DNA of 64,000 nucleotides. It comes from Ralstonia pickettii. Lineage in GTDB: Bacteria > Pseudomonadota > Gammaproteobacteria > Burkholderiales > Burkholderiaceae. The stretch lies in contig NZ_CP104382.1 in the NCBI RefSeq assembly GCF_030582395.1, positions 1,240,001-1,304,000 of the forward strand. The letters are read 5' to 3'. Shown here one piece after another: positions 17,601 through 25,459 of the stretch (position 1 is its first letter; each line of letters begins with the position of its first letter). The notes under the pieces were generated by a model that worked only from the letters and a program-made list of their open reading frames with translations, had not been told where the DNA came from and did not search any database. Made by a program: the position numbers and the translations under genes.

Positions 17601-18662
17601 TTAGAACTTTGCGCGGATGCCTACGCCGAAGGTGTCGGCCGTCGACAGATCCGAAACCTTGTCGCGGAAATACGCCGCATACACATCGGTGCGCTTGGAC
17701 AGCGAATAGTCGTAACCGACTGCCCAGGTGTTGCGCTTCACGTCTGCGGCGCCCGACGTCTTCGTGTACGCGTACGAGGCCAGGATGCTGCCGGGGCCAA
17801 CCGGGATCGACACGCCGAGCTGGCCGCCGTTGCTCTTGGCGTCGCCCGTGCTGATCGTGTTCTTGATGTACTGGTATTGGCCGTACAGCTTGACCACGCC
17901 AAAGTCATACGTCGCGCCCAGCTGCCCCGCCGTCTGGCGCGAGAAGCCAGCCACCAGGCTGTTCAGGTCGCCCGGCGCGTTGTCGTAGCGCACCTGCTGG
18001 AACGCCGCCGTCGCTGCAAAATTGCCGCGGAAGTACAGCAGGCTGCCGCCCCACTTGTTCTGACCGTTGTGGCCGGCTTGCTCGCCTGCGCCGTAGATCA
18101 GGGTGCCCGTCAGGCCGCCCATGTCCGGCGTGGAATACATGATCGAGTTGTCCCAGCCCGAATCCCCCACAAGGCCCGAGATGCCCGCAGCGCCCGAACG
18201 GCCATTGCCGAGGTAGGTGTGGAACACCATCGGCGAGAACGTGTACGAATCGATGAACGGGTTGAACAGGATCGTCGAAACGAAGTACGGCGGCGTGTTG
18301 CGGCCCAGCTTGATCGAGCCCCAGCTATTGGACTGCAGGCCGACAAACGAATTACGTGCGAAGAAGTGGTCGCCGTCAAAACGGCCGGACTTGCCCGTAT
18401 CGGGGCGGAAGAACGCCTCCAGCGTGAAGATCGCCTTCAGGCCGTTGCCGAGATCTTCGCTGCCCTTCAGGCCCCAGTACGACGTCGACATACCGCCCGA
18501 ATTGACACCCCAGGCGCGGTCCTGGCCCAGGTTCTTGGTGGCGCCCGCCCAGGCATCCACCTGGCCGTACAGCGTCACAGACGATTGGGCCTGCGCTGCG
18601 CCTGCTGTCAAACCGGCGGCGGCAGCCAGCACGGCCAGCGAAAAACGTCGCTTGAGTTGCAT
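17601..18662 (-). CDS. Gram-negative porin (Burkholderiales OmpC type)
   Basis: 353 residues. A trimeric outer-membrane beta-barrel porin of the Burkholderiales type. It has a Sec signal peptide of about 25 residues ending AQA-Q, the mature start SSVTLYGQVDAWAG, the L3-region motif LKGSEDLGNGLKAIFTLE, and it ends in Phe (GVGIRAKF), as outer-membrane barrels do. A strong terminator follows. The gene lies downstream of a GntR regulator on the same strand, separated by 259 bases, so it likely has its own promoter. The solute it passes cannot be told. Confidence 0.93.
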   Translation of the reverse strand: MQLKRRFSLAVLAAAAGLTAGAAQAQSSVTLYGQVDAWAGATKNLGQDRAWGVNSGGMSTSYWGLKGSEDLGNGLKAIFTLEAFFRPDTGKSGRFDGDHFFARNSFVGLQSNSWGSIKLGRNTPPYFVSTILFNPFIDSYTFSPMVFHTYLGNGRSGAAGISGLVGDSGWDNSIMYSTPDMGGLTGTLIYGAGEQAGHNGQNKWGGSLLYFRGNFAATAAFQQVRYDNAPGDLNSLVAGFSRQTAGQLGATYDFGVVKLYGQYQYIKNTISTGDAKSNGGQLGVSIPVGPGSILASYAYTKTSGAADVKRNTWAVGYDYSLSKRTDVYAAYFRDKVSDLSTADTFGVGIRAKF

Positions 18663-18921
18663 TGTTGAGTTCTCCCTCGTGTGGTTCCGTTGTGTTGAAT
18701 CGACTGAATCAGCGTTGAGGCGGCAGGTGGCTCAACCCGTCGCCGCTGAGATGGCGCCGTGAATGCAACTGCCGTGCCAATACGTTGTCGGCAAAGCGCC
18801 GCTTCACAAATGAGTATGTTTTCTCGGAAGGGGCGCAGACTAGCTTGAATACCCCAGGCGGACAAGTCCCCATCGCGGGGTGTGTGGCGCCGTTTCTGCA
18901 CCGGTCTGGCGCAGTGCGCTT

Positions 18922-19650
18922 TCAGTCGTTTTGAAGCACCCGGATGTCGACTTCGCGCGTGTAGCGCTCGGGCGAAAAATCGCAGTACGTGAGGGAGATC
19001 GGCGTGTCCGCCACGCTGTAGCCGATGCGGCGCACGCGCACCAGCGGCACGCCTGCATCCACACCCAGCTGCGCAGCCTGGTGGGCGTCGGCCACACAAG
19101 CCAGCGGTGCCTCGCGCGAGCGCGCGATTGTCAGATTGGCGCGCTGAAACACCTGCACGAACAGGCGATCTTCAAAGTCGCGCGCCTCCAGCATCGCCGC
19201 CAGCCGCGACGTCAGCCAGGTACGCAGCAGCATGATGGACTGCCCTGCCACCAGGGCTCGGCGCTCGACAAACGCCACCGGTGCGCCCACCGACAGGTCG
19301 AGTGCGGCAGCCACGGTGTCGTCGGCCGGTTCCAGCCGAAATGCACCGACCGTATAGACGGCGCCTGGCACATATTCCAGCGCGGCGTCAGACTGGCCCG
19401 GTGCATACAGCACCGGCCGATGCGGCCCCACGCGATCGAGCACCACGCTGCGCTGCCCGCGCGACCGCTTGAGCAGCCCGCGTGCCGCCAGCTCATTCAG
19501 CGTCCGGCGCGCCGTCAGTCGGGATACACCGTAGCGCTGAGCGACTTCATTCTCGCTGGGCGCGATGCTGCCGGCCGGCAGCGCTCCGTGCAGGATGTCG
19601 AGCCGAATGCGGTCGGCCAGTTCGAGGTATTTGGGCAGGCGGGGCGTCAT
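18922..19650 (-). CDS. GntR/HutC-family transcriptional regulator
   Basis: 242 residues. The N-terminal winged helix (about 5-70) has SENEVAQRYGVSRLTARRTL, a typical GntR helix-turn-helix. The C-terminal UTRA ligand domain (about 85-235) contains VERRALVAGQSIMLLRTWL and ends TYCDFSPERYTREVDIRVL. HutC-type regulators usually repress an uptake or catabolic operon and respond to a small metabolite. The only gene downstream on its strand is the porin, so regulation of that porin is possible but not shown. Confidence 0.9.
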   Translation of the reverse strand: MTPRLPKYLELADRIRLDILHGALPAGSIAPSENEVAQRYGVSRLTARRTLNELAARGLLKRSRGQRSVVLDRVGPHRPVLYAPGQSDAALEYVPGAVYTVGAFRLEPADDTVAAALDLSVGAPVAFVERRALVAGQSIMLLRTWLTSRLAAMLEARDFEDRLFVQVFQRANLTIARSREAPLACVADAHQAAQLGVDAGVPLVRVRRIGYSVADTPISLTYCDFSPERYTREVDIRVLQND

Positions 19651-19687
19651 GCCGTCGTTATACAGGAACGATCATCGCGCGCAGCAA

Positions 19688-19722
19688 TGCAAATGGCCCA
19701 CCGGACAGGTGGGCCATTTGCA
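19688..19722 (-). terminator. 15-bp perfect stem-loop after the H-NS gene
   Basis: TGCAAATGGCCCACC pairs perfectly with its complement across a five-base loop, 36 bases past the H-NS stop. It lies between the H-NS and GntR genes on the same strand and very probably ends the H-NS transcript. The U-run is weak. Confidence 0.7.
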
Positions 19723-19758
19723 ATGCACGCTTGCGCGCGCCAGGCAGGGTCTGACTAA

Positions 19759-20049
19759 TCAGGCGATCAGGAATTTATCGCGGTTCTTGCCGATCCAGGC
19801 CGGCGCACGGCCGCGGCCGGACCACGTCGCACCGGTCTTCGGGTCGCGATACTTGGGCGGCACCGGGGCCTTGGCACCGGCACGGCGGCCGCGACGCTGG
19901 GCCAAGCCCAGGTCTTCAGCCGTCAGGCCATATTCGGCAACCGTCTGACGCACTTGCTGGATAACCGCTTCCAGCTCTTTGGCGCGCGCAGTTTCGATCT
20001 GCTCTTCCAGTTTGGCCTTTTGTGCAATCAATTCCTTGTATGTCGCCAT
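19759..20049 (-). CDS. H-NS family nucleoid-associated protein
   Basis: 96 residues from the ATG at 20049, which has AGGAG six bases upstream; in-frame codons further upstream are not conserved. Residues 1-50 form a coiled coil for dimerisation (ELIAQKAKLEEQIETARAKE), and 65-96 carry the DNA-binding motif YRDPKTGATWSGRGRAPAWI. These proteins bind AT-rich DNA and silence transferred genes. Ralstonia and Burkholderia have several such genes. It sits beside the least GC-rich stretch of the window. Confidence 0.94.
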   Translation of the reverse strand: MATYKELIAQKAKLEEQIETARAKELEAVIQQVRQTVAEYGLTAEDLGLAQRRGRRAGAKAPVPPKYRDPKTGATWSGRGRAPAWIGKNRDKFLIA

Positions 20050-20511
20050 ATGCGCTCCTGTTAAATTCTGGTGTGAAGTCTGGTGTGGATCAGATATTAG
20101 ATCAATTGTATTCATAACTGAAATCAAATTTCAACGTTTTTGATCGGGACCCCTCAAACCGCTCCACTAAGCCAGGAATCAACTCATGGCACACCGGATG
20201 CTCAGTTTCATCCGGAAAGCCGGATTGACGCATCGGATTAGCGTACGCGATGATGCAAGGCCGCATGCCGGTATCGCTCTGCATTTCGGTGCCATCACCA
20301 TAGCAAGCGCCGCCGGGTCCCGCAATTCCAGCTATTTGCCGCAAGCCGCAATCTGCAGCAGTACAGCAAACGCAATATCAATTCATATGCAGGCCGCCGC
20401 GCGCCGGCATGCCATTGCACCGCGATTGCAGCTGCTGCGGCATGCCGATTTGGTCCGGCAGTAAAACGATTCAAAGCAGCACACCCTTGGTTGCAGTTGG
20501 ATGAGACAACG
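20050..20511. other. 462-base intergenic region upstream of the H-NS gene
   Basis: The H-NS end (20050-20140) is AT-rich and must contain that gene's promoter. The rest holds three copies of a GCATGCC-centred palindrome (near 20261, 20408 and 20441) and no convincing gene. A 92-codon open frame at 20186-20464 has no family-like feature. Confidence 0.45.
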
Positions 20512-20889
20512 ATGAATTCGCCCTTGCCGCGTCGTTTTTACTATCTGCTTTTGGTGTTTGGCGTGCTGGCAGGCACCTTATTCGCCGCCGCGACTTTTTT
20601 CTTTCCGGAACGTTCGGTCGAACGGATCAGCGCATATTTGATCCTGACAATGGGAACATGCGTTTTGATATGTGCAATCGGGCTGACGCTGACGCATCGC
20701 TGGATGGATCAGCATTTCGCCGCGCGGGAAAGTGGTCATGGGCCGGATACTGAATTCCCACTCCCGCCCGCATCCGCATCCGCATCCACATCTGCATGCG
20801 AGCAAACCGTTTTGAAACCCCCGCCACAAATCGACGACAGCGCGGCCGGCAAAACGAAACCAGAATGTGTTGTATCGACCACAAACTAG
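20512..20889 (+). CDS. Small two-helix membrane protein, unknown function
   Basis: About 125 residues from the ATG at 20512; a TTG seven codons earlier is the alternative. It has two clear transmembrane segments (about 10-32 and 42-66) and then a hydrophilic C-terminal tail with a Ser/Ala/Thr-rich patch encoded by three tandem GCATCC-like hexamers. I do not recognise the family. It precedes a PAS/GGDEF/EAL gene by about 140 bases on the same strand, so the two could be co-expressed. The composition is less GC-rich than most of the window. Confidence 0.5.
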   Translation: MNSPLPRRFYYLLLVFGVLAGTLFAAATFFFPERSVERISAYLILTMGTCVLICAIGLTLTHRWMDQHFAARESGHGPDTEFPLPPASASASTSACEQTVLKPPPQIDDSAAGKTKPECVVSTTN

Positions 20890-21027
20890 ACTTTGCGGCG
20901 CGCACGAGTTTTGCGCATCATGAAGGACACTGCCCCGACTTCCTGTAGGCGGCGCGTTTTCATCGCCCGCCGCAGAAGTCCACGCTGAATGACAGAGGAC
21001 GGGCAATACCTCAGGTTGGAGCGCGGG

Positions 21028-23697
21028 ATGCAAGACGAAAATTCCTACCCGTTGTCAGCGCAAAGCCTTCCGGTTCCGCTCTATGTGGTGCTCGAAGGCC
21101 GCATCGTCTTTGCCAATGCTGCAGGCGTTTGCATCCTGCGAGCGCTCTCGGTCGACCAACTGCTGGGCGAGCCCTTCTCGCGCTTCTTCCAGGACTTGCC
21201 CGCGTGGCTGGAGCCCCCCAGCAAACAAGACGCCGACCCAACGCAGCCCCACGCCGGAGTCACGCCGGACGCGCAGCTCGTCGCCGGCATCTGCGCCGGC
21301 AATTCCCGCGAGGTCGTCAGTGTCCGCCTGACGGTCACACCCACCCGTTTTGACGGCTTGCCAGCGCAGCAGGTCGTCGTACACGGGCTGCCGCTGCCGC
21401 TCGATGCGCAACTCCCGGGCAAGGCCGGCGAGCGCGTGCTGAGCGCAGACGCCATCGGCGCCGCGTTGCCGCACGAGCATCTCGACCATCTGCTTTCCAC
21501 GCTGCCTTCCGCCGCGTCGCTTGGGGAGCGGCTGCATGCAGCGCTGCGCGCGCTCGAAGCCGCCTTGCCAGCGGCCTTGTGCGTGGTGGTGCGTGTCGTT
21601 TCCGGCCGGGCGCGGCTCTATGGCACACAGCGCGCCCGCGCGCGGTTGGCTCTGCACGACGGCCATGCGGCGAATCTGTCGTCCGCAGCCCAGGGCGAGG
21701 TCGATATTGGACTGGCCGGCATTGCGCCGTTACTCAATGAGTTGGCCCCGATCGAACTGGTTCGCGAAGCCAACGCGCCCGCCGCGCTGCGCGAAGCGCT
21801 CATCCCCATGGTGGACACCGCGCAGCTGGCATGGCTGTGCCGCATCCCGGCCCAGCACGGCGGCATGGCCGTCGCCGACGATCTGCTGTGCCTTTTCTTT
21901 CCAGCACCCAACCCGCCCGATGACGCAACGCTGCGTGCGGAGTGCGGCTGCTACATCGCCGCCCTGGTCAAGCTGCTGCGCCTGGAGAATGAATATCGCC
22001 AGTCCCGCGAGCTGCGCGATCAGTATCGGCTGGTGGTCAACCACCTGAGCGAAGGCGTGCTGACGCTCTCCACCGATGGCCGCGTGCTGTCGTACAACCG
22101 CAGCGCGGCAGAGATCCTGCGCATGTCGGGCGCCTCATGGAAAGGCCGCCCGCGTGTGGCGCTGAGCGACATGATGCTGGGCGAAGACGGCGCCATCCTG
22201 CCGCGCGCCGCATGGCCCTCCACGCTGGCCGCGCGCACGGGGCGCGCCATCAGCAACGTCGTCGTGGGCGTGCCTGCAGGCAATGGACAGATCGTGTGGC
22301 TGCGCGAATCGGTGCTGCCGATGTTCTCGCCGGACAGCGCCTCACCGCACGCGGTGCTGGTCATCTTTACCGACATCACGGCCGAGCGCTCCGCCTACGA
22401 GCAACTGCGCCTGCTGGAAACCAAGGATTCGCTCACGGGACTGCCCAATCGCGCCGCGTTCATCGAGCGGCTGGATGCGCGGCTGGCACTGCCCTCCACC
22501 GGGGAATCGGCGCTCCTGTATATCGGGCTTGACCACTTCAAGACCGTCAACGAGGCGATCGGGCACCACATGGGCAACCAGGTGCTGAACATGGCGGCGC
22601 AACGCATCCGGGGGCAGGCGGGCCAGCGTGCACTGCTAGCCCGCCTGGGCGGCGACCAGTTCTGCGTGGCCATCGATGATCCAAACGCCGCCGCTACGCT
22701 CGCGCAGCAGGTGCTCGACGCGCTCGCCAGCCCCTTTACCGGCGGCGAGCGCGAAGTGCACCTGTCGGCCAGCATCGGCCTGGCAGCCTACCCGGAAGAC
22801 GGGGGCGATGCGGCCACACTCGTCAGCCATGCCGAAGCCGCCATGTACCGCGCCAAGGAGAGCGGACGCGCACGCATCGCTCGTTATTCGCGTGCGCTGG
22901 AAACGCAGATGCTGCGCCGCTTCACACTCAACGAGCGCATGCGGCGGGCACTGGGGCGCGGGCAGGTGCGGCTGGTGTATCAGCCAAAGTACGCACTGCA
23001 TTCAGGCGAGCTGGTGGCAGTTGAAGCGCTGATGCGGTGGTCCGACCCTGAGTTGGGCGCCGTGTCACCGAGCGAGTTCATCGACGTGGCGGAGGAGTCC
23101 GGCTACATCCTCGAACTCGGCCGCTGGGCGCTCATGCAGGCGTGCGCGCAGGGCGAAGCATGGGCCCGCAAGTTCGGCTTCGCGGGACGCATGGCGGTGA
23201 ATGTGTCTGCGCGGCAATGCGATGCCGGTGTGATCGAGCGCGACGTTGACGAGGCGCTCAAGGCCTCGGGCATGGCGCCGGGCCGGCTCGAGCTGGAATT
23301 GACGGAAAGCGTGCTACTGGCCGACCGTCAATCGACACAACGGCTGCTGATGAGCCTGGCCGCGCGGGGCGTACGCATCTCGCTCGATGATTTCGGCATC
23401 GGATTCTCGTCGCTGTCGTATCTTCGCAGCTTGCCCATTCACAACATCAAGATCGATCGCTCGTTCATCAGCGGCGTGCCCGGGGTGGCGGACTGCGTGG
23501 CGCTCACCAAGACGATCATTGCGATGGCGCGCGCGCTGAACATGACCGTCACGGCCGAAGGTGTGGAGACGCCCGAGCAAACCGCCTTCCTGACCGCGCA
23601 TGCGTGCGACGAAGTGCAGGGATTTCTCTTCGGACGCCCACTGGAAGTGTCGGCCCTGGAAGAGTTGCTCCGCACCCGAAGCCGCGCACAGGCATAA
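21028..23697 (+). CDS. PAS-GGDEF-EAL cyclic-di-GMP signalling protein
   Basis: 889 residues from the ATG at 21028 (TTGGAG upstream); an ATG 39 bases earlier lacks a good site. Order: PAS-like segment (about 10-95), a GAF-like region (about 150-320), a second PAS (about 330-455), GGDEF (about 460-620), EAL (about 635-885). The GGDEF motif reads GGDQF, so cyclase activity is doubtful, and no RxxD inhibitory site precedes it. The EAL side looks intact: VEALMRW, NVSARQ, LELTES, LDDFGIGFSS and AEGVET. So it is most likely a c-di-GMP phosphodiesterase with a regulatory GGDEF. Its place near the flagellar genes suggests a role in motility or surface life, but that is inference. Confidence 0.92.
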   Translation: MQDENSYPLSAQSLPVPLYVVLEGRIVFANAAGVCILRALSVDQLLGEPFSRFFQDLPAWLEPPSKQDADPTQPHAGVTPDAQLVAGICAGNSREVVSVRLTVTPTRFDGLPAQQVVVHGLPLPLDAQLPGKAGERVLSADAIGAALPHEHLDHLLSTLPSAASLGERLHAALRALEAALPAALCVVVRVVSGRARLYGTQRARARLALHDGHAANLSSAAQGEVDIGLAGIAPLLNELAPIELVREANAPAALREALIPMVDTAQLAWLCRIPAQHGGMAVADDLLCLFFPAPNPPDDATLRAECGCYIAALVKLLRLENEYRQSRELRDQYRLVVNHLSEGVLTLSTDGRVLSYNRSAAEILRMSGASWKGRPRVALSDMMLGEDGAILPRAAWPSTLAARTGRAISNVVVGVPAGNGQIVWLRESVLPMFSPDSASPHAVLVIFTDITAERSAYEQLRLLETKDSLTGLPNRAAFIERLDARLALPSTGESALLYIGLDHFKTVNEAIGHHMGNQVLNMAAQRIRGQAGQRALLARLGGDQFCVAIDDPNAAATLAQQVLDALASPFTGGEREVHLSASIGLAAYPEDGGDAATLVSHAEAAMYRAKESGRARIARYSRALETQMLRRFTLNERMRRALGRGQVRLVYQPKYALHSGELVAVEALMRWSDPELGAVSPSEFIDVAEESGYILELGRWALMQACAQGEAWARKFGFAGRMAVNVSARQCDAGVIERDVDEALKASGMAPGRLELELTESVLLADRQSTQRLLMSLAARGVRISLDDFGIGFSSLSYLRSLPIHNIKIDRSFISGVPGVADCVALTKTIIAMARALNMTVTAEGVETPEQTAFLTAHACDEVQGFLFGRPLEVSALEELLRTRSRAQA

Positions 23698-23767
23698 AAA
23701 AACGGACCCAAAGGTTTGACCTCGGCTCTGTTTCTTTTTGGGGCTCGACGCGCAGGTCGAATTGAAA

Positions 23768-23971
23768 TCAACGCGTCGATACGTTGCCCACCAGGCCGCC
23801 CAGTGCGGCACCGCCCAGGGTTGCACCCGGGCCGCCAATCAACGCAGCACCGGCCAACCCGCCCACGCCGGCACCAATGGCGGTATTGCGTTGGCGTGCC
23901 GTCATGTCGGCACAGCCGGTTGCAGTCAGCAAGGTGGCACCGGCCAGCAGAATCGTCAGTACCCGAACCAT
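23768..23971 (-). CDS. Glycine-zipper small lipoprotein
   Basis: 67 residues from the ATG at 23971, which has AAGGAG seven bases upstream. A lipoprotein-type signal ends at LTATGC (Cys about 20). The mature part is a glycine zipper (AIGAGVGGLAGAALIGGPGA and ALGGLVGN), as in OsmB and other small envelope lipoproteins. These are envelope-stress or structural proteins; the exact role is unknown. It converges on the GGDEF/EAL gene, with a T-rich, weakly structured 70-base gap between the two stops. Confidence 0.8.
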   Translation of the reverse strand: MVRVLTILLAGATLLTATGCADMTARQRNTAIGAGVGGLAGAALIGGPGATLGGAALGGLVGNVSTR

Positions 23972-24172
23972 GTTTTTCTCCTTGAATGCGTCGGTCGCGA
24001 TCAAGCCATCGCGTACCGAGAGTTTCGTCAACGGGTGCGCGACATGCTGTTTCAAGTTGTAATCAATCGTTGCAATTTGCAGGTCGGCTACGTCTGCGAA
24101 GCCGTGCCGCATTCGCAAGCAGCGCCGACCAAAAGCCGTCACCACGCGGCCCGGATGGTGTTTCCCACAGAC

Positions 24173-24387
24173 TTATCCACATGTTCTGTGCATAACCTGC
24201 GCGGCCTCCCAAGACCCAAGTCACAAAAGGGCTTGACGGGTTTTGGCAAACATGCCGATCACGTAAAACCGGTGCGCCTGCGCAAAGTTATCCACATCGG
24301 GCACAGCTGTTACATCGTGCAACAAACCCTTTCCCATCAACTGGTTGCGGAGGGTTTTGCAAGCGGTGTGCGCGTTGTTGTGGACAA
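24173..24387. other. Cluster of DnaA boxes in a 610-base gene-free region
   Basis: Within the gene-free stretch 23972-24581 there are three exact matches to TTATNCACA: 24173-24181 (+, TTATCCACA), 24187-24195 (-, TTATGCACA) and 24288-24296 (+, TTATCCACA). A one-mismatch box (TTGTCCACA) lies at 24379-24387 (-), and a weaker TTTCCCACA at 24161. The first two boxes face each other five bases apart. No dnaA, dnaN, repA or parAB gene is in the window. It may be a secondary origin element, a DnaA-titration or DnaA-reactivation site, or a DnaA-regulated promoter region. Confidence 0.6.
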
Positions 24388-24536
24388 GTGGGGGCGCCCG
24401 GGAGCGCGGCCTTGAGGCGTTCGATTAGTTGCGGATACAGCGCTGGAGCAGTTGGGGATACGGATAGCTACCGTGTTCCGCAAAGCCTTACAGGGCATGG
24501 CACACCCGCACTTCCGCACCTCCGGATCAATCATCG

Positions 24537-24566
24537 AAGGCGTGTGGCTCGCGTGCCGCACGCCTT
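24537..24566 (-). terminator. Stem-loop after ompW
   Basis: AAGGCGTG and CACGCCTT pair perfectly, extended inward by three more pairs after one mismatch, 15 bases past the ompW stop. No clear U-run follows on the - strand. Confidence 0.45.
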
Positions 24567-24581
24567 TCCTATCCAGCCGAG

Positions 24582-25307
24582 TCAGAAGCGATACCCCACC
24601 GACAGAAAGCTCGCCAACGGGTTGATCCGCACCTTGGTCGTCGTTGTTACGGTGCCCACTGGCGCCTGCGTCGTCAGCGTCGCCTTGGTGGATAGCCACA
24701 TATACGACACCGATGCGCCGATCGACCAATGGGCGTCGAGGTTGTAAGTCAAGCCGGCATTGACGATGGGGGCGAACGATTTGCTGAGCGATGCCGTGGT
24801 CGAGCCGACCAACATGGAGCCCGTGGTTGGCGAGGCGAGAATCTGCCCGGTTGCCAACGGCCGGCTCAACTCGATATCCCGATACCAGACATAGCCAAGC
24901 CCCACGCCAAGGTACGGCCTCACGCGCGCATTCGGTTCACCAAAGTGGTATTGCACTTGCGCAGCCGGGCTCCATGCCCGGGCGGTGCCCAACTCACCAA
25001 CCGGTGCGAGTGATCCGGTTCCGCTCAGGTGCAGCTTGGGCGGAACGCCAAGCACCGTTTCCAGGGCCACATGATCCGTGACGAAATACCGTGTGGTGAG
25101 CGCGAAGGTATTGGCGTTGGCCAGCGTCGACCCGCTGCCGGGCACCTCGGCCGATTGACCGAGTGCATGCACCGTCAGCGGTTGGCTGGAATCTTGAGGG
25201 GCGAGATGCATCCAGCCTGCATTGACGACCCACTGCCCTGCCGATTGCGCATGAGCGAGCGAGGTCGCCGCGATCGACAACAGCATTGCCGCGCGTGTGT
25301 ACTTCAT
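24582..25307 (-). CDS. ompW: OmpW/AlkL-family outer membrane protein
   Basis: 241 residues from the ATG at 25307. OmpW proteins are eight-stranded outer-membrane barrels with a lateral gate that pass small hydrophobic molecules. A signal peptide of about 20 residues ends AHA-Q. The family pattern VNAGWMHLAP, the block RVRPYLGVGLGYVWY and the terminal LSVGYRF (final Phe) are present. It lies next to an aromatic-catabolism operon on the same strand, 152 bases after its last gene, so uptake of the operon's hydrophobic substrate is an attractive guess, not a proof. Confidence 0.9.
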   Translation of the reverse strand: MKYTRAAMLLSIAATSLAHAQSAGQWVVNAGWMHLAPQDSSQPLTVHALGQSAEVPGSGSTLANANTFALTTRYFVTDHVALETVLGVPPKLHLSGTGSLAPVGELGTARAWSPAAQVQYHFGEPNARVRPYLGVGLGYVWYRDIELSRPLATGQILASPTTGSMLVGSTTASLSKSFAPIVNAGLTYNLDAHWSIGASVSYMWLSTKATLTTQAPVGTVTTTTKVRINPLASFLSVGYRF

Positions 25308-25459
25308 GTTGTCTCCGATTTTTCTAATGTAGGTACTGCAACTGCAGGAATGCGCCACCATGCGGCGCGGGGCACTTCGCCTGCTCACGCGACAGTGCGC
25401 AGGCGAGGAGTTCCTCCTTCAGCCGGATCAGCCACGACGCTGCTTCACCGGCATTTCAA

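Noticed and set aside
20186..20464. 92-codon frame between the H-NS and membrane-protein genes
   Set aside because: Composition looks random and contains repeated GCATGCC palindromes; no start signal.
20770..20800. GCATCC hexamer repeat as a phase-variable tract
   Set aside because: Only three units and in-frame (six bases), so a change in number would not shift the frame.
24173..24387. Chromosomal oriC
   Set aside because: DnaA boxes are present, but there is no dnaA, dnaN, gyrB, repA or parAB nearby, so a primary origin is not claimed; reported only as a DnaA-box cluster.
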